From the NCBI RefSeq assembly GCF_014648135.1, contig NZ_BMQN01000001.1, forward strand, positions 806,001 to 870,000: 64,000 bases of DNA. Reading direction: 5' to 3'. Under the pieces are notes generated by a model, which was given only the letters and a program-made list of their open reading frames with translations, was not told the DNA's origin and did not search any database. Origin of the DNA: Deinococcus sedimenti (GTDB taxonomy: Bacteria > Deinococcota > Deinococci > Deinococcales > Deinococcaceae). The translations under genes and the position numbers were made by a program. Shown here in pieces: positions 13,426-25,818 of this stretch (position 1 is its first letter; each line of letters begins with the position of its first letter).

Positions 13426-13431
13426 AGGCTA
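13426..13431 (-). promoter_or_regulatory. -10 box of moxR-vWA-nudC unit
   Basis: TAGCCT on the minus strand, 6 nt before the GTG start; no ribosome binding site. Confidence 0.5.
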
Positions 13432-13520
13432 CCGCAACGGGGCTGCCCGGCGCGGTGAGCGCGCGTGCAGGCGGCCTTCAGGGTGCGGGGTGGGGTCGGT
13501 GGTGCTCCAGCAGGGTGGTG

Positions 13521-14030
13521 TTACAGGGGCACGGTGCAGGTGACCGAGGTGCTGCCGCCGCCCGCGAGGTGTTTCGTGCCCTGGATGTCCAGTTTCACGC
13601 TGGGCGCGCCCCGGCCCCAGGTGGCGTGGAAGTCCAGTTCTTTCGGTTCGGTCGCCGTCACGGAGTCGTCGATCAGCCAGATCACCTGATGCAGGTCCGG
13701 GAGGGTCTGATGCCCGAAGACGCGGATGGCCTGGGCGGTGGGCGTGAACGAGTACGTCAGGGTCGGGCTGGTGAAGGTGTACGCGCCGTCTGCCGCGACG
13801 GTCAGGGAGCATGCCGATCCGCTGAGGGTCGTTCCGGTATACGTCCCCGCGAGGCAGCTGCTCGCGGCGGGGTCCGACGAGGTGTTCACGACCGGGCACG
13901 CCGCGAGGCGCGTGGTGATCGCGTTTCCCGGTGTGGGGGTGGGCGCGGGGTTCGGTGAGGGACTGGGGGTGCCGCCACACGCGGCGAGCAGGATCGGGAG
14001 GGTCAGGACAAGCGGGAGTCGTCGGGACAT
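13521..14030 (-). CDS. Small lipoprotein, unknown function
   Basis: 169 residues. Lipobox LLAAC with the lipidated Cys at 18, then a Pro/Ser/Thr-rich linker (TPSPSPNPAPTPTPG), then a beta-rich domain with AGTYTGTTL and YTFTSPTLTYSF strands and a pair of Cys that could form disulfides. Not recognised beyond that. GGAGG 5-6 nt before the ATG. It follows the 44-residue peptide gene on the same strand, separated by a hairpin. Confidence 0.8.
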   Translation of the reverse strand: MSRRLPLVLTLPILLAACGGTPSPSPNPAPTPTPGNAITTRLAACPVVNTSSDPAASSCLAGTYTGTTLSGSACSLTVAADGAYTFTSPTLTYSFTPTAQAIRVFGHQTLPDLHQVIWLIDDSVTATEPKELDFHATWGRGAPSVKLDIQGTKHLAGGGSTSVTCTVPL

Positions 14031-14055
14031 CAGGTCCTCCGGTTGAAATGAAAGA

Positions 14056-14082
14056 GGCGTCCGCCGCGGCTGGGCAGACGCC
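14056..14082 (-). terminator. Hairpin terminator downstream of small peptide gene
   Basis: On the minus strand GGCGTCTGCC (14082-14073) pairs with GGCGGACGCC (14065-14056), one G-U pair, 7-nt loop, followed by TCTTTCATTTC. Placed just after the peptide stop and before the lipoprotein, so it may attenuate read-through. Confidence 0.65.
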
Positions 14083-14097
14083 GGCGGTGTGCGGTGA

Positions 14098-14232
14098 TCA
14101 GGTGGCGGAACAGGTGCGCAGCATGCACGTCAGGCGGATGCCCGGGTCTGCATTCTGGGGGGCGGTGGTGCTGGCGTGGGCGGCGGTCAGTGGGCTGAAC
14201 AGCAGCAGGGCTGCGAACGCGATTCGGCGCAT
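14098..14232 (-). CDS. 44-residue secreted peptide precursor
   Basis: Short gene read directly from the sequence. AAGGAGGAATC precedes the ATG at an ideal distance, one of the strongest ribosome binding sites in the window. The product starts MRRIAFAALLLFSPLTAAHA, a textbook signal peptide ending in AHA, leaving a mature peptide of about 24 residues with two Cys (TCMLRTC) near its end. No homologue recognised. It lies divergent from the helix-turn-helix regulator at 14300 and upstream of the lipoprotein, with a hairpin in between. A processed secreted peptide or a tiny disulfide-bonded protein is the inference. Confidence 0.6.
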   Translation of the reverse strand: MRRIAFAALLLFSPLTAAHASTTAPQNADPGIRLTCMLRTCSAT

Positions 14233-14286
14233 GATTCCTCCTTGGGGTGCTTGCAGGCTAGCGTGGTGGCCGTGCGAAATCCCCCG

Positions 14287-14292
14287 TAGAAT
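14287..14292 (+). promoter_or_regulatory. -10 box of HTH regulator gene
   Basis: TAGAAT 7 nt before the ATG at 14300; leaderless type. The divergent peptide gene starts only 67 bp away, so regulation may be shared. Confidence 0.55.
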
Positions 14293-14299
14293 TCGTCAC

Positions 14300-14920
14300 A
14301 TGTCCCGCGTTATCATCGAAGATCCTGCTGTGGTCGAGGTGCTGCTGGACCACGCGAAGTTCCGGCTGTTGATGCCGTTCATGGCCGCCCCGCAGACGAT
14401 CGCGGCGGCCGCCGAGGTCACGGGCACCCCTCCGACTTCATTGGGGTACTGGGTCAAACGGTTCGTGCGTCTGGGGTTGGTGCGAGAGGTCGGCTCTCAG
14501 CGCCCGGCGGTGTTCGAGGCGGTGGCCAGCGAGTTCATTGTGGATCCGTCGCGCGTGATGCCCCTGGAGGAGATGCTGGCCGAGGTGCAGCGGCCCGCCT
14601 GGAACCGGATGCTGCAGGGGTACGCCCGGGAGTACCAGCGGCTGTCGCCCGACTGGCTGCTGCACTTTCACGTGACGCCGGATGGCGTGATGACGCGGCG
14701 GGAAGTGACCCGTGAGGAACTCGAGCGGCCGGGGGCTCCGGTGGCGCCGCGCCCCTTGGGCGAGTGGGCGCTGCTGCGCCTGTCGCGGGAGGACGCGGCG
14801 GCGTTCCGGGAGCGGCTGTCGGGGGTGGTGCAGGAGTTTCTGGGCCGGTCTTCGGAGGACGAGGCGGACAGCGTGTATCTGGTGCACGTGGGGGTGACCC
14901 GGGATCCGGTGCACGGGTGA
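14300..14920 (+). CDS. ArsR-like winged-helix transcriptional regulator
   Basis: 206 residues. Residues about 10-75 look like a winged helix: ...HAKFRLLMPFMAAPQTIAAAAE then TGTPPTSLGYWVKRFVRLGLV, with GLVREVGSQRPAVFEAV as the wing. The rest (about 80-206) is an acidic helical effector or dimerisation region with no visible Cys metal site. Ligand unknown. Start fixed by the -10 box 7 nt upstream; the frame is open further upstream but without features. Divergent from the secreted peptide and lipoprotein genes, which are its likely targets. Confidence 0.7.
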   Translation: MSRVIIEDPAVVEVLLDHAKFRLLMPFMAAPQTIAAAAEVTGTPPTSLGYWVKRFVRLGLVREVGSQRPAVFEAVASEFIVDPSRVMPLEEMLAEVQRPAWNRMLQGYAREYQRLSPDWLLHFHVTPDGVMTRREVTREELERPGAPVAPRPLGEWALLRLSREDAAAFRERLSGVVQEFLGRSSEDEADSVYLVHVGVTRDPVHG

Positions 14921-14943
14921 TGCGCGGGTGCCGCGCTGTCCGA

Positions 14944-14955
14944 TATACTTTGACT
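14944..14955 (+). promoter_or_regulatory. Candidate promoter of Fe-S oxidoreductase gene
   Basis: TATACT (14944-14949) adjoins TTGACT (14950-14955) in the only AT-rich stretch before the TTG start at 15013. Either hexamer could be used; no well-spaced partner is evident, so the exact promoter is unclear. Confidence 0.3.
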
Positions 14956-15012
14956 CAGTCTAATTTTTCGTCCGAGTACAGTTAAGCCATTCCGACCGAA
15001 GGAGTTGCCCCC

Positions 15013-18228
<3,216 letters not shown>

Positions 18229-18243
18229 GGACCGCCGACCGTC

Positions 18244-18271
18244 GGGCCGCGCTGGGAAACCAGTGCGGCCC
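18244..18271 (+). terminator. Hairpin after Fe-S oxidoreductase gene
   Basis: GGGCCGCGCTGG (18244-18255) pairs with CCAGTGCGGCCC (18260-18271), one wobble pair, 4-nt loop. No T tract follows, so termination is plausible but not certain. Confidence 0.45.
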
Positions 18272-18319
18272 GCGGCTGTCCGGGGCCGATGCCTGTCTAC
18301 ACCGAGTGCAAGGTCACGG

Positions 18320-18325
18320 TAGTAT
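18320..18325 (+). promoter_or_regulatory. -10 box of degV (leaderless)
   Basis: TAGTAT 6 nt before the degV ATG; no ribosome binding site. Confidence 0.55.
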
Positions 18326-18331
18326 CAGGGA

Positions 18332-19177
18332 ATGACCATTGCGATCGTCACGGATTCCACGTGTGACCTGACGCCTGAGCTGCTCGCGCAGATCGGCGTG
18401 ACCGGCGTGCCCCTGTACGTGCTGTTCGACGGCAAGATGCACAAGGACGGCCTGGAGATCACCCCGCAGGACATCTTCACGGGCCTCAAGGCGGGCAAGA
18501 AGACGCCCAGCACCAGCCAGCCCAGCCCGGCCGAGTTCGCCACCGCGTACTACGCCGCGCTGCAGCATGCCGATCAGGTGCTCAGCATCCACATCAGCGG
18601 ACAGATGTCCGGCACGGTCGGCAGCGCCCGACTGGCCGCGCAGGAGTTCGGCGACAAGGTCACGGTCGTGGACAGCCGTTCGGTCAGCATGGGCCTGGGG
18701 TTGCGGGTCCTGCGCGCGGCGGAACTGGCCCACCAGGGCCTGAGCATGACCGAGATGGTGCGGCAACTGGAAGCCGCGGCCAGCAAGGCGGACATCCGCT
18801 TCACGGTGGACACCCTGGATTTCCTGCGCATCAACGGCCGCATCGGCGGCGCGCAGGCGCTGCTGGGCAGCCTGCTGAACATCAAGCCCATCCTGGTGGT
18901 CAAGGGCGGCCGCGTTGAATCGGGCGGGCGCGTGCGGGGCCACAAGAAAGCCATGGCCGACCTCGTCGACTACGTGAAGAAGTACGTCGCGCAGCACGGC
19001 GGGGCGCGCGTGGCGGTCATGTGCACCCCAGGCGGGGAAGAGTACGTCAAGGAGGTGCGTGCGGGCCTGTCCGGCGTGGCGTTCGAGGATATGGGCGACC
19101 ATCAGATCGGGGCGGTCGTGGCCACTCACGCCGGGCCGGGCACGGTGGGCGTGACGCTGGAGCCCGTCACGGTCTGA
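18332..19177 (+). CDS. DegV family fatty-acid-binding protein
   Basis: 281 residues. Motifs: VTDSTCDL at the start, PSTSQPSP near 64-71, HISGQMSGT near 91, [13 protein letters not shown] near 157, and C-terminal GPGTVG. DegV/FakB proteins bind a fatty acid so a FakA kinase can phosphorylate it; no fakA is in the window. Its stop is followed after one base by the GTG of the serine hydrolase lipoprotein, implying co-transcription. Confidence 0.92.
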   Translation: MTIAIVTDSTCDLTPELLAQIGVTGVPLYVLFDGKMHKDGLEITPQDIFTGLKAGKKTPSTSQPSPAEFATAYYAALQHADQVLSIHISGQMSGTVGSARLAAQEFGDKVTVVDSRSVSMGLGLRVLRAAELAHQGLSMTEMVRQLEAAASKADIRFTVDTLDFLRINGRIGGAQALLGSLLNIKPILVVKGGRVESGGRVRGHKKAMADLVDYVKKYVAQHGGARVAVMCTPGGEEYVKEVRAGLSGVAFEDMGDHQIGAVVATHAGPGTVGVTLEPVTV

Positions 19178-19178
19178 G

Positions 19179-20342
19179 GTGAGAACCGCGTGTTTCCGGG
19201 CCGCCTGGCTGCTCCCGGTGCTCCTGGCAGCCTGCTCGGAGCCTGCTGGGCAGCGCGAGGGCCACGTGATCCTCCGACGCGAGGATCAGTCGGCCCTCGT
19301 GCAGGTGGACCCCCTGCGGGACGCTGCGGGCTGCCTGCGGACCGCGCCGCGCGTCGGTCTGGCCCCACCGCCGCCTCATCACCTGAGCGGGCAGCTGGGC
19401 TTGTGGGTGGCTCAGGTCGACCCGGTCACCCTGCGGCCCGTCCGGGCGGTCGCCAGCCAGCCAGACCGGGTGTTCCCCCTGGCGAGCACCTACAAACAGG
19501 CCGTGCTGTGGGCGCTGCTGCGCGAACTGGACGCCGGGCGGGTCCGGGCGAACGAACGATTTGAGGTTACCCGCCAGAACCAGTCGCTGGGCAGCTACCC
19601 GTTCGACGGGTCCAGCCTGCGCACCCTGAGCGAACGCATGATCCGCAACAGTGACAACACCGCCACCGACATCCTGCACCGCCGCGCCGGGCTGGACGCC
19701 GTGCAGGACGTGGCTGACCGCCTGGGACTGTGCCGAACGCGACTGATCCTGCCGACGAAGGCCTGGTGGGTCGCGCAGTCGGGCCTGTCCGCCACGTTCA
19801 ACGGCACCGCCCGCTGGAACGACGCCCGCGGCGAGGAGCAGCGGCGTCTGGCCGCCCTGATCGACCACGACGCCCAGCAGTACCGGGCGGATTACGTGCA
19901 GCGCAAGTTGGACGGGTATTTCGACACCCGCGCGGACGACTCGCTGGATTTCCAGGTGTACAACCTGAGTACCCCATACGAGTTCGGCACCCTCGTCGCG
20001 CAGGAGTTCCTGAGACCCGATCTGTCCGAGGCGTCCCGCCGCTGGCACCGCGACGTGATGGCCACCGGATTCGGGAAGTCCGCCCTGACCATCACGCATC
20101 AGAACCGCGTGGCGTACGTCGGGGCGAAGGGAGGCAACGGCTGGCAGCTGCTGACCTACAGCGGGTACGTGGAAACCACCGATGGGCGGCACCTTGTGTA
20201 CGTCTTCATGCAGCACGGCGCGGACCAGCCGTACACCATGCCGAACACCCGCCGGGCCTTCGCGTGGATCAACGCGGCGCTGAAAGTGATCCTGGATGGA
20301 TCGGACGGATCGTCGGCCGTGCAGTGGCTCACCCTGCCCTGA
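19179..20342 (+). CDS. Class A beta-lactamase-like serine hydrolase, lipoprotein
   Basis: 387 residues. Signal with lipobox LLAAC (Cys 19). The three active-site elements of the penicillin-recognising fold are visible: SxxK as STYK at 103-106, SDN at 158-160, and KGG near residue 310 in place of KTG. This matches the beta-lactamase2 family, which includes both true beta-lactamases and cell-wall hydrolases; the longer length and KGG leave the substrate open. GTG start one base after the degV stop, with the degV 3' end providing GAGG. Confidence 0.8.
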   Translation: MRTACFRAAWLLPVLLAACSEPAGQREGHVILRREDQSALVQVDPLRDAAGCLRTAPRVGLAPPPPHHLSGQLGLWVAQVDPVTLRPVRAVASQPDRVFPLASTYKQAVLWALLRELDAGRVRANERFEVTRQNQSLGSYPFDGSSLRTLSERMIRNSDNTATDILHRRAGLDAVQDVADRLGLCRTRLILPTKAWWVAQSGLSATFNGTARWNDARGEEQRRLAALIDHDAQQYRADYVQRKLDGYFDTRADDSLDFQVYNLSTPYEFGTLVAQEFLRPDLSEASRRWHRDVMATGFGKSALTITHQNRVAYVGAKGGNGWQLLTYSGYVETTDGRHLVYVFMQHGADQPYTMPNTRRAFAWINAALKVILDGSDGSSAVQWLTLP

Positions 20343-20502
20343 CAGCCGGAGTCAGAGGTGGTGAGCGTGTGCCTCAATCCCCCTGAACCGAACGCCGCGA
20401 GGACCTGATGAAGTGGGTGGGGTCGAGGGGCGTGTGGTTAGCCCCTCTACAGACCTGAACATCCCGGGGAAATTGACAGGGATCATGTGCTTTGACACTC
20501 GA

Positions 20503-20541
20503 TGAAGGGCGTGACCGGTCTCTGTCAAGTCACGCCCTTCA
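20503..20541. repeat. Perfect 13-bp inverted repeat
   Basis: TGAAGGGCGTGAC (20503-20515) and GTCACGCCCTTCA (20529-20541) with a 13-nt spacer. Could be a terminator hairpin for either convergent flank, though it lacks a T tract, or a protein-binding site. Confidence 0.6.
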
Positions 20542-20620
20542 ACGGGTGGGGCACCACTCACCGCGGTTTCCAGTTCCACCCCGGGGCCTACAGCACGCCT
20601 CAGGGCTCCACCTCCCACCG

Positions 20621-20654
20621 CTGTCCTTCTCAGGTGCTCGCTCCGCTTGATTCC
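20621..20654. repeat. Diverged copy of the 23.1-kb intergenic repeat
   Basis: On the minus strand GGAATCAAGCGGAGCGAG followed by GAGAAGGACAGCGG resembles part of the element at 23137-23237 (AATCCGAGCGGAGCGAG, GAGAAAAAC). Confidence 0.4.
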
Positions 20655-20691
20655 AAGGCGGGGGAGAGCTGCCTCAACCCCTCTTCTGCGG

Positions 20692-21690
20692 TCAGGAGCT
20701 GAGCTGGTCGGCGCGCGCCAGTTCGGCGGCGATGGCGGCGTCCAGTTGCGGTTGTACCTGTGCCCATGGCTCGTTCAGGCTGGCGCCGGCCGCTGGTACG
20801 TGACCGCCGCCGCCCAGGGCCACGGCGATGTTCTGCGCGCTCAGTCCTGCGCGGGAGCGCATGGAGATCTTCACGCGGTCCCCGAAGTCCTTGACCATCA
20901 CGGCCAGCTGCGAGCCTTCCACGTTCCGGAACATGCCCACGTAATTCTCGACGTCCTCCCAGACGGATCCGGTGCGGTCCAGCATGTCACCGTCCACGCG
21001 GACCAGGACCACGCGCCCTTCGTGCATGAACTGCAGGGTGCCCAGCACCTCGCGCAGCAGCGTGTAGTACGTGTGTGGGTTCTGCCCGAGGTGGTCGTTG
21101 ATCCATCCCAGCCTCGCCCCGGCCGAGCGCAGTTTCGAGGCGGTCTGGAACGCGGCGGGCGTGACGGAATCGAACCGGAATGACCCGGTGTCGGTGATCA
21201 GGCCCAGCATCAGGGGCGTGGCGAGGTCCTCGCTCCACTTGGCGCCCAGCAGGTCGACCAGTTCGGCGATCATCGTGGCGGCTGCCGGCTGGGCGGGGTC
21301 GACCGCCAGGGCGTCGGCGCGGCGCTGGTTCGTGCCGTGATGATCTACGTTCACGACCGGGCCGGTGAACGTGGACAGGTCGGCGCCCGCCACTCGGGCG
21401 TGGTCGTTGTTGTCCACGTCCAGCACGGCGGCCATGGCGCCGGCGGGCCATTCGGTCAGGGCGGGGCTGAGTTCACCGTCGCGCGGCACGAACGTCAGGA
21501 AGCGGGGGACGTGCATCGGGGCGATGACCTCGCGGCCCAGCTGACGCAGCGCGCGGGTCAGGCCCAGCACGCTGCCGAGCGCGTCGCCGTCGGGGTTCTC
21601 ATGGGACAGCACCACGATGGGGCCGGTGTGGTCAAGCAGGGCCCGGGCCACGGCCTGAAGGTCGCTGTGAACAGGTGCGGTGTCGGTCAT
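20692..21690 (-). CDS. nrnA: DHH-family oligoribonuclease / pAp phosphatase NrnA
   Basis: 332 residues. DHH phosphoesterase: HENPDGDALGS near 30-40, LDVDNNDH near 95, VNVDHHGTN (the DHH motif) near 113-121, LITDTGSFRFD near 160, and a DHHA1 domain ending GGGHVPAAGAS. The family degrades nanoRNA and 3'-phosphoadenosine phosphate. Start ATG at 21690 chosen because TATAGT lies 7 nt upstream; the frame stays open another 15 codons. Confidence 0.9.
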   Translation of the reverse strand: MTDTAPVHSDLQAVARALLDHTGPIVVLSHENPDGDALGSVLGLTRALRQLGREVIAPMHVPRFLTFVPRDGELSPALTEWPAGAMAAVLDVDNNDHARVAGADLSTFTGPVVNVDHHGTNQRRADALAVDPAQPAAATMIAELVDLLGAKWSEDLATPLMLGLITDTGSFRFDSVTPAAFQTASKLRSAGARLGWINDHLGQNPHTYYTLLREVLGTLQFMHEGRVVLVRVDGDMLDRTGSVWEDVENYVGMFRNVEGSQLAVMVKDFGDRVKISMRSRAGLSAQNIAVALGGGGHVPAAGASLNEPWAQVQPQLDAAIAAELARADQLSS

Positions 21691-21697
21691 TCCTGCC

Positions 21698-21703
21698 ACT
21701 ATA
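21698..21703 (-). promoter_or_regulatory. -10 box of nrnA (leaderless)
   Basis: TATAGT on the minus strand, 7 nt before the ATG. Confidence 0.6.
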
Positions 21704-21772
21704 GGGGGTCGCTCGCCCGGTCGACCGGGCGTCACGGGACGCCCGTGTGCCGATCATGTAAGACAGGCACCT

Positions 21773-21778
21773 TATGCT
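21773..21778 (+). promoter_or_regulatory. -10 box of gene at 21786
   Basis: TATGCT 7 nt before GTG 21786. An in-frame ATG at 21774 lies within this box, which argues against it as the start. Confidence 0.5.
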
Positions 21779-21785
21779 GAGAGGC

Positions 21786-22451
21786 GTGTCCCGTCGTTTG
21801 AACCTGGCTGCACTCACGGACGACGAGCTTCAACGGCTGGTTGGCCAGGACCGTGCCGTGACGCTGCTGCCCGACCTCAGTCACGCCCGCCTGGAGGGTC
21901 GCGCCGTACCCGGGCCGGTGGTCATGGACGGACTCGACCCGCAGCCGCTGGATGAACGCGCCTGGGGCGCCACCCCAGAGCAGTCGCGCGCGCTCAGCGC
22001 GTTGCATCAGGACCTGCTGAATAGCGGCGCGCAGGCCCGCGGGACGTTCTACCTGCCGGGCGTGTCTGAGGTCCGCCACCTGCGCGCCTACCTGCTGGAA
22101 CCCGAGGTCATGGCCGCGCTGCGCTGGAGCGAGACTCCCGAAACGGCCGGGAGTGGCTGGCCGTTCGTGCAGTTCCTGACGTGGCTGCGTGACCGGGCGA
22201 GCGGCTTTGCCTGCGTGCTGACCAGCAATGCCCGCCAGCCGTACGCTCCGGCTCTGAACGAGGAGATCGATCTGCACCTGCACCCGGACTGTCCGGTGCC
22301 GAATCTGCTGATCACGCACCGCGCGCACGTCCTGCGGCACGGGCGTGGGCAGAAGATCCCGGTGGACGGCGACTGGACTCGCCCGTGGCAGGCCATGCAC
22401 GCCCTGAACCTGTCGGCGTGGGACCGGCGCGGCCTGCTGCTGCCTGAGTAG
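21786..22451 (+). CDS. Conserved-looking hypothetical protein
   Basis: 221 residues from the GTG. No family recognised. Soluble, with no signal or membrane segment; features include a Trp-rich middle (SGWPFVQFLTWLRDRA) and an EEIDLHLHPDCPVPNLLITHRAHVL segment with His/Asp/Cys residues that could bind metal. Codon use and GC3 match neighbours. Start is chosen by the -10 box; an ATG four codons upstream is the alternative. Divergent from nrnA and followed after 61 bp by a HAD hydrolase gene with its own -10 box. Confidence 0.7.
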   Translation: MSRRLNLAALTDDELQRLVGQDRAVTLLPDLSHARLEGRAVPGPVVMDGLDPQPLDERAWGATPEQSRALSALHQDLLNSGAQARGTFYLPGVSEVRHLRAYLLEPEVMAALRWSETPETAGSGWPFVQFLTWLRDRASGFACVLTSNARQPYAPALNEEIDLHLHPDCPVPNLLITHRAHVLRHGRGQKIPVDGDWTRPWQAMHALNLSAWDRRGLLLPE

Positions 22452-22499
22452 GCAGCGGTCTGACTGCACAGCGCCGCGTGAGTCGGCGGGCCGGTGCGG

Positions 22500-22505
22500 C
22501 ACAAT
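22500..22505 (+). promoter_or_regulatory. -10 box of HAD gene at 22513
   Basis: CACAAT 7 nt before the ATG. Confidence 0.4.
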
Positions 22506-22512
22506 CGGTCGG

Positions 22513-23124
22513 ATGACGAGCGAGCAGAAGCGGCACGTGGCCTTCGACTGGGGCGGCGTGTTCACGGTGGGAACCTTCGACGGGCGCAGCACACAGAACG
22601 TCGCGGACCGCAGCGGCGTTCCGGTGGAGCGCGTGCGGGAATCGTACTTCCGGCACGTCCGGCAGCTGGAGGTCGGCGCCTGGACCCTCCCGCAGTTCTG
22701 GACGGTGCTGCAGGAGGAGGCGGGAATTCCCATGCCGTATGGTGACTTCGAGGAGCTGTACCTGGGCAGCATTGCGGACAACGCGCCGATGTACGACACG
22801 CTGGCCGCGCTGCCCGCCTATGTGCGCGTGGGGCTGCTGAGCAACAACTACCCGGTAGTCAGTGACCACCTGCGCCGCGACCCGCGCTTCGCGCGGTTCC
22901 ACCAGCCGGTATTCAGCAATGAACTGGGGCACAAGAAGCCCTCGCCGGAGTCGTTCGCGGCGCTGGAGGCGGCCATGGGCGTCCCGGCGGCGCAGGTGGC
23001 GTTCGTGGACGACGTGCAGGAGAACATCGACGCGGCGAACGCCGCTGGGTTCCACGGCATCCTTTACCACCACGATCACCACCCGGCGTTCGAGGCGACG
23101 CTGGCGGAGTGGCTGAACGGCTGA
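22513..23124 (+). CDS. HAD-superfamily (IA subfamily) hydrolase
   Basis: 203 residues. Motif I FDWGGV near 10-15, motif II LLSNN near 110-114, motif III NELGHKKPSPESF near 138-150, motif IV FVDDVQENIDAA near 168-179. A small alpha-helical cap (about 18-85) places it with IA phosphatases such as beta-phosphoglucomutase or epoxide-hydrolase-N-like proteins. The second motif-I Asp is Gly, common in this branch, so hydrolase strength and substrate are uncertain. Confidence 0.88.
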   Translation: MTSEQKRHVAFDWGGVFTVGTFDGRSTQNVADRSGVPVERVRESYFRHVRQLEVGAWTLPQFWTVLQEEAGIPMPYGDFEELYLGSIADNAPMYDTLAALPAYVRVGLLSNNYPVVSDHLRRDPRFARFHQPVFSNELGHKKPSPESFAALEAAMGVPAAQVAFVDDVQENIDAANAAGFHGILYHHDHHPAFEATLAEWLNG

Positions 23125-23136
23125 GTTTCGTCGTGT

Positions 23137-23237
23137 CATACGAACTCCGAGTGAATGGTTTGCAAAGCCGTTCAATCCGAGCGGAGCGAGTGGGAGAAAA
23201 ACGGGTTCCGATCTGTGAGCGAAGCAGACGGAATCCG
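23137..23237 (+). repeat. Intergenic repeat element with two hairpins
   Basis: About 100 nt, distinct in base use from the genes. Hairpin 1: TGAATGG with CCGTTCA around GTTTGCAAAG. Hairpin 2: GGTTCCGATCTG pairs with CAGACGGAATCC around TGAGCGAAG. A GAGCGGAGCGAG tract lies between. From memory this resembles the small noncoding repeats dispersed in Deinococcus genomes; a diverged piece occurs at 20621-20654. Confidence 0.65.
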
Positions 23238-23245
23238 CATCAGGG

Positions 23246-23275
23246 GGCGTCCGGTGGTGGCCGGGCGCCTTTTTT
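23246..23275 (+). terminator. Rho-independent terminator
   Basis: GGCGTCCGG (23246-23254) pairs with CCGGGCGCC (23261-23269), one mismatch, 6-nt loop, then TTTTTT. Terminates the HAD gene after the repeat element. Confidence 0.85.
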
Positions 23276-23291
23276 CATTCCCCTATCACAG

Positions 23292-23343
23292 GGTGGTGTA
23301 CCCGAACTGATGGTGTACTTCCACCTGTCATGGGTACACCACC
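23292..23343 (+). promoter_or_regulatory. Putative operator ahead of aceA
   Basis: Perfect 12-bp inverted repeat GGTGGTGTACCC (23292-23303) and GGGTACACCACC (23332-23343), with a third half-site GGTGTAC at 23312-23318 between them. Lies 140-190 bp upstream of the isocitrate lyase start. The repeated GTGTAC/GTACAC half-sites suggest a dimeric repressor or looped operator. Confidence 0.5.
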
Positions 23344-23485
23344 ACTTTCCGGCCAGGCCGCCCGGCACAATGCCCTTACCGAAAGGGACCGCCCACACCG
23401 GGCACGCAACACACCCGACTCCCCAGACCCACCACGCTCAGACCAGGCGCGGAGGATCGCCCCTCACACCCCACGGAGGCACCCC

Positions 23486-24799
<1,314 letters not shown>

Positions 24800-24817
24800 A
24801 CGCCTGACCATCCACTC

Positions 24818-24888
24818 CAGTCCCGCAGAGGGACTGCGCCATGACCGCCGACACCGGGAGAGCCCAGACAGGGTTCTCCCGGTCGGCG
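24818..24888 (+). terminator. Two tandem hairpins after aceA
   Basis: First CAGTCCC/GGGACTG (24818-24836, 5-nt loop). Second, 24846-24888: CGCCGA(CA)CCGGGAGA pairs with TCTCCCGGTCGGCG, with a 2-nt bulge and further CCC/GGG pairing. No long T tract. Confidence 0.6.
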
Positions 24889-24949
24889 TTCACCCAACAG
24901 TCACACGGGATTAAACTGAATTGATTGCAACGTGAACTCGTTCCGTTGT

Positions 24950-25026
24950 CCCCTCTCCCCTGTGGGACTCATAGAGCTGCGCAGCAGAGAGGGAGGGAGG
25001 AGCGAAGCGACGGACGGGTGAGGGGG
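24950..25026. repeat. Intergenic GC-skewed repeat-like element
   Basis: Pyrimidine-rich CCCCTCTCCCC at the left is complementary in part to the purine-rich GAGAGGGAGGGAGG and GTGAGGGGG on the right, with a GCTGCGCAGC palindrome and a GGAGCGAAGCGACGGA tract in the middle. Looks like another small noncoding repeat; no coding potential. Confidence 0.45.
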
Positions 25027-25070
25027 CCACCGGGCAACCCTGAATGACTTGGAATCACTTTCATCCCGGA

Positions 25071-25811
25071 TTACACGGCGCGGGTGCTGAAGACCATGAC
25101 CTCGCTGTGGGCGTCAAGCGGGCCGCCCTGGAAGGACCCGGTCACGCGGGGGCTCTCGAAGCCCGCGAAGCGCAGCAGCCATTCGACCTCGTAGCGGGTG
25201 TAGTACCGCTGCGTCAGGGTGTAGTGGCGGCGTTTCAGGGTGCCGTCGGGCGCGGTGGTGTCCACGTGGTACTCGGTGGTGATGTGCTGGCGGGGTTTGT
25301 CGTGCCGCTGCACGAGGAACACGTCGGTGCGGCTGCCGTCGGGCGCGTGGAAGGTCTCGCCCTCGTGGCGCAGGGTGTGGGGTTTGCCGAAGCGGGGGAC
25401 GTACAGGTCGAAGGTGAAGTGCCCGCCCTTTTTCAGGTGCGCGTGGATGTTATGCATGGCCTGCAGCTGCTCGTTGGGCGTGTAGAGGTGCATCAGGGCG
25501 TTGAACGGCGCGATGACCGTGTCGAAGCGCTGGTCGAGGCTGAAGGTGCGCGCGTCGCCCTGCACGTACTTCACGGTCAGCCCCTCGCGCTGGGCGCGGT
25601 CCTGGGCGCGTTCGATCATGCGCGCGCTGGGTTCCAGGCCCGTGATGTCCACGCCGCGCCGCGCGAGGAACGTCGTGACGCGGCCGGTGCCGGAGCCGAT
25701 CTCCAGCACCGGGCCGCGCGCCTGTTCGCCCACGCGGGCGTAGTGGTGCAGGTCGTCGCGGTACACGTCGTACTGGTGGTCGTACAGGTCGGCAAACTCG
25801 TCGTAGTTCAC
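25071..25811 (-). CDS. Class I SAM-dependent methyltransferase
   Basis: 246 residues. SAM motif I VLEIGSGTGRVTTFL near 42-56, acidic motif DITGLEPSARMI near 64-75, and motif II/III DTVIAPFNALMHLY near 105-118. The C-terminal YTLTQRYYTRYEVEWLLRFAGF is typical of small-molecule or lipid methyltransferases of the methyltransf_25 group. Substrate unknown. Last of four genes after lptF, glycosyltransferase and deacetylase, with its own TACCCT box 7 nt before the GTG, so it may also be transcribed alone. Confidence 0.88.
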   Translation of the reverse strand: MNYDEFADLYDHQYDVYRDDLHHYARVGEQARGPVLEIGSGTGRVTTFLARRGVDITGLEPSARMIERAQDRAQREGLTVKYVQGDARTFSLDQRFDTVIAPFNALMHLYTPNEQLQAMHNIHAHLKKGGHFTFDLYVPRFGKPHTLRHEGETFHAPDGSRTDVFLVQRHDKPRQHITTEYHVDTTAPDGTLKRRHYTLTQRYYTRYEVEWLLRFAGFESPRVTGSFQGGPLDAHSEVMVFSTRAV

Positions 25812-25818
25812 GCGCCCC

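Larger units (their letters stand above)
20343..20691. other. 349-bp intergenic region without a supported gene
   Basis: Lies between convergent genes (serine hydrolase and nrnA). Contains two TTGACA-like hexamers on the plus strand (20473-20478, 20492-20497) and one on the minus strand (20523-20528), a perfect 13-bp inverted repeat and a decayed copy of an intergenic repeat. Short open frames here show no coding features. Confidence 0.6.
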
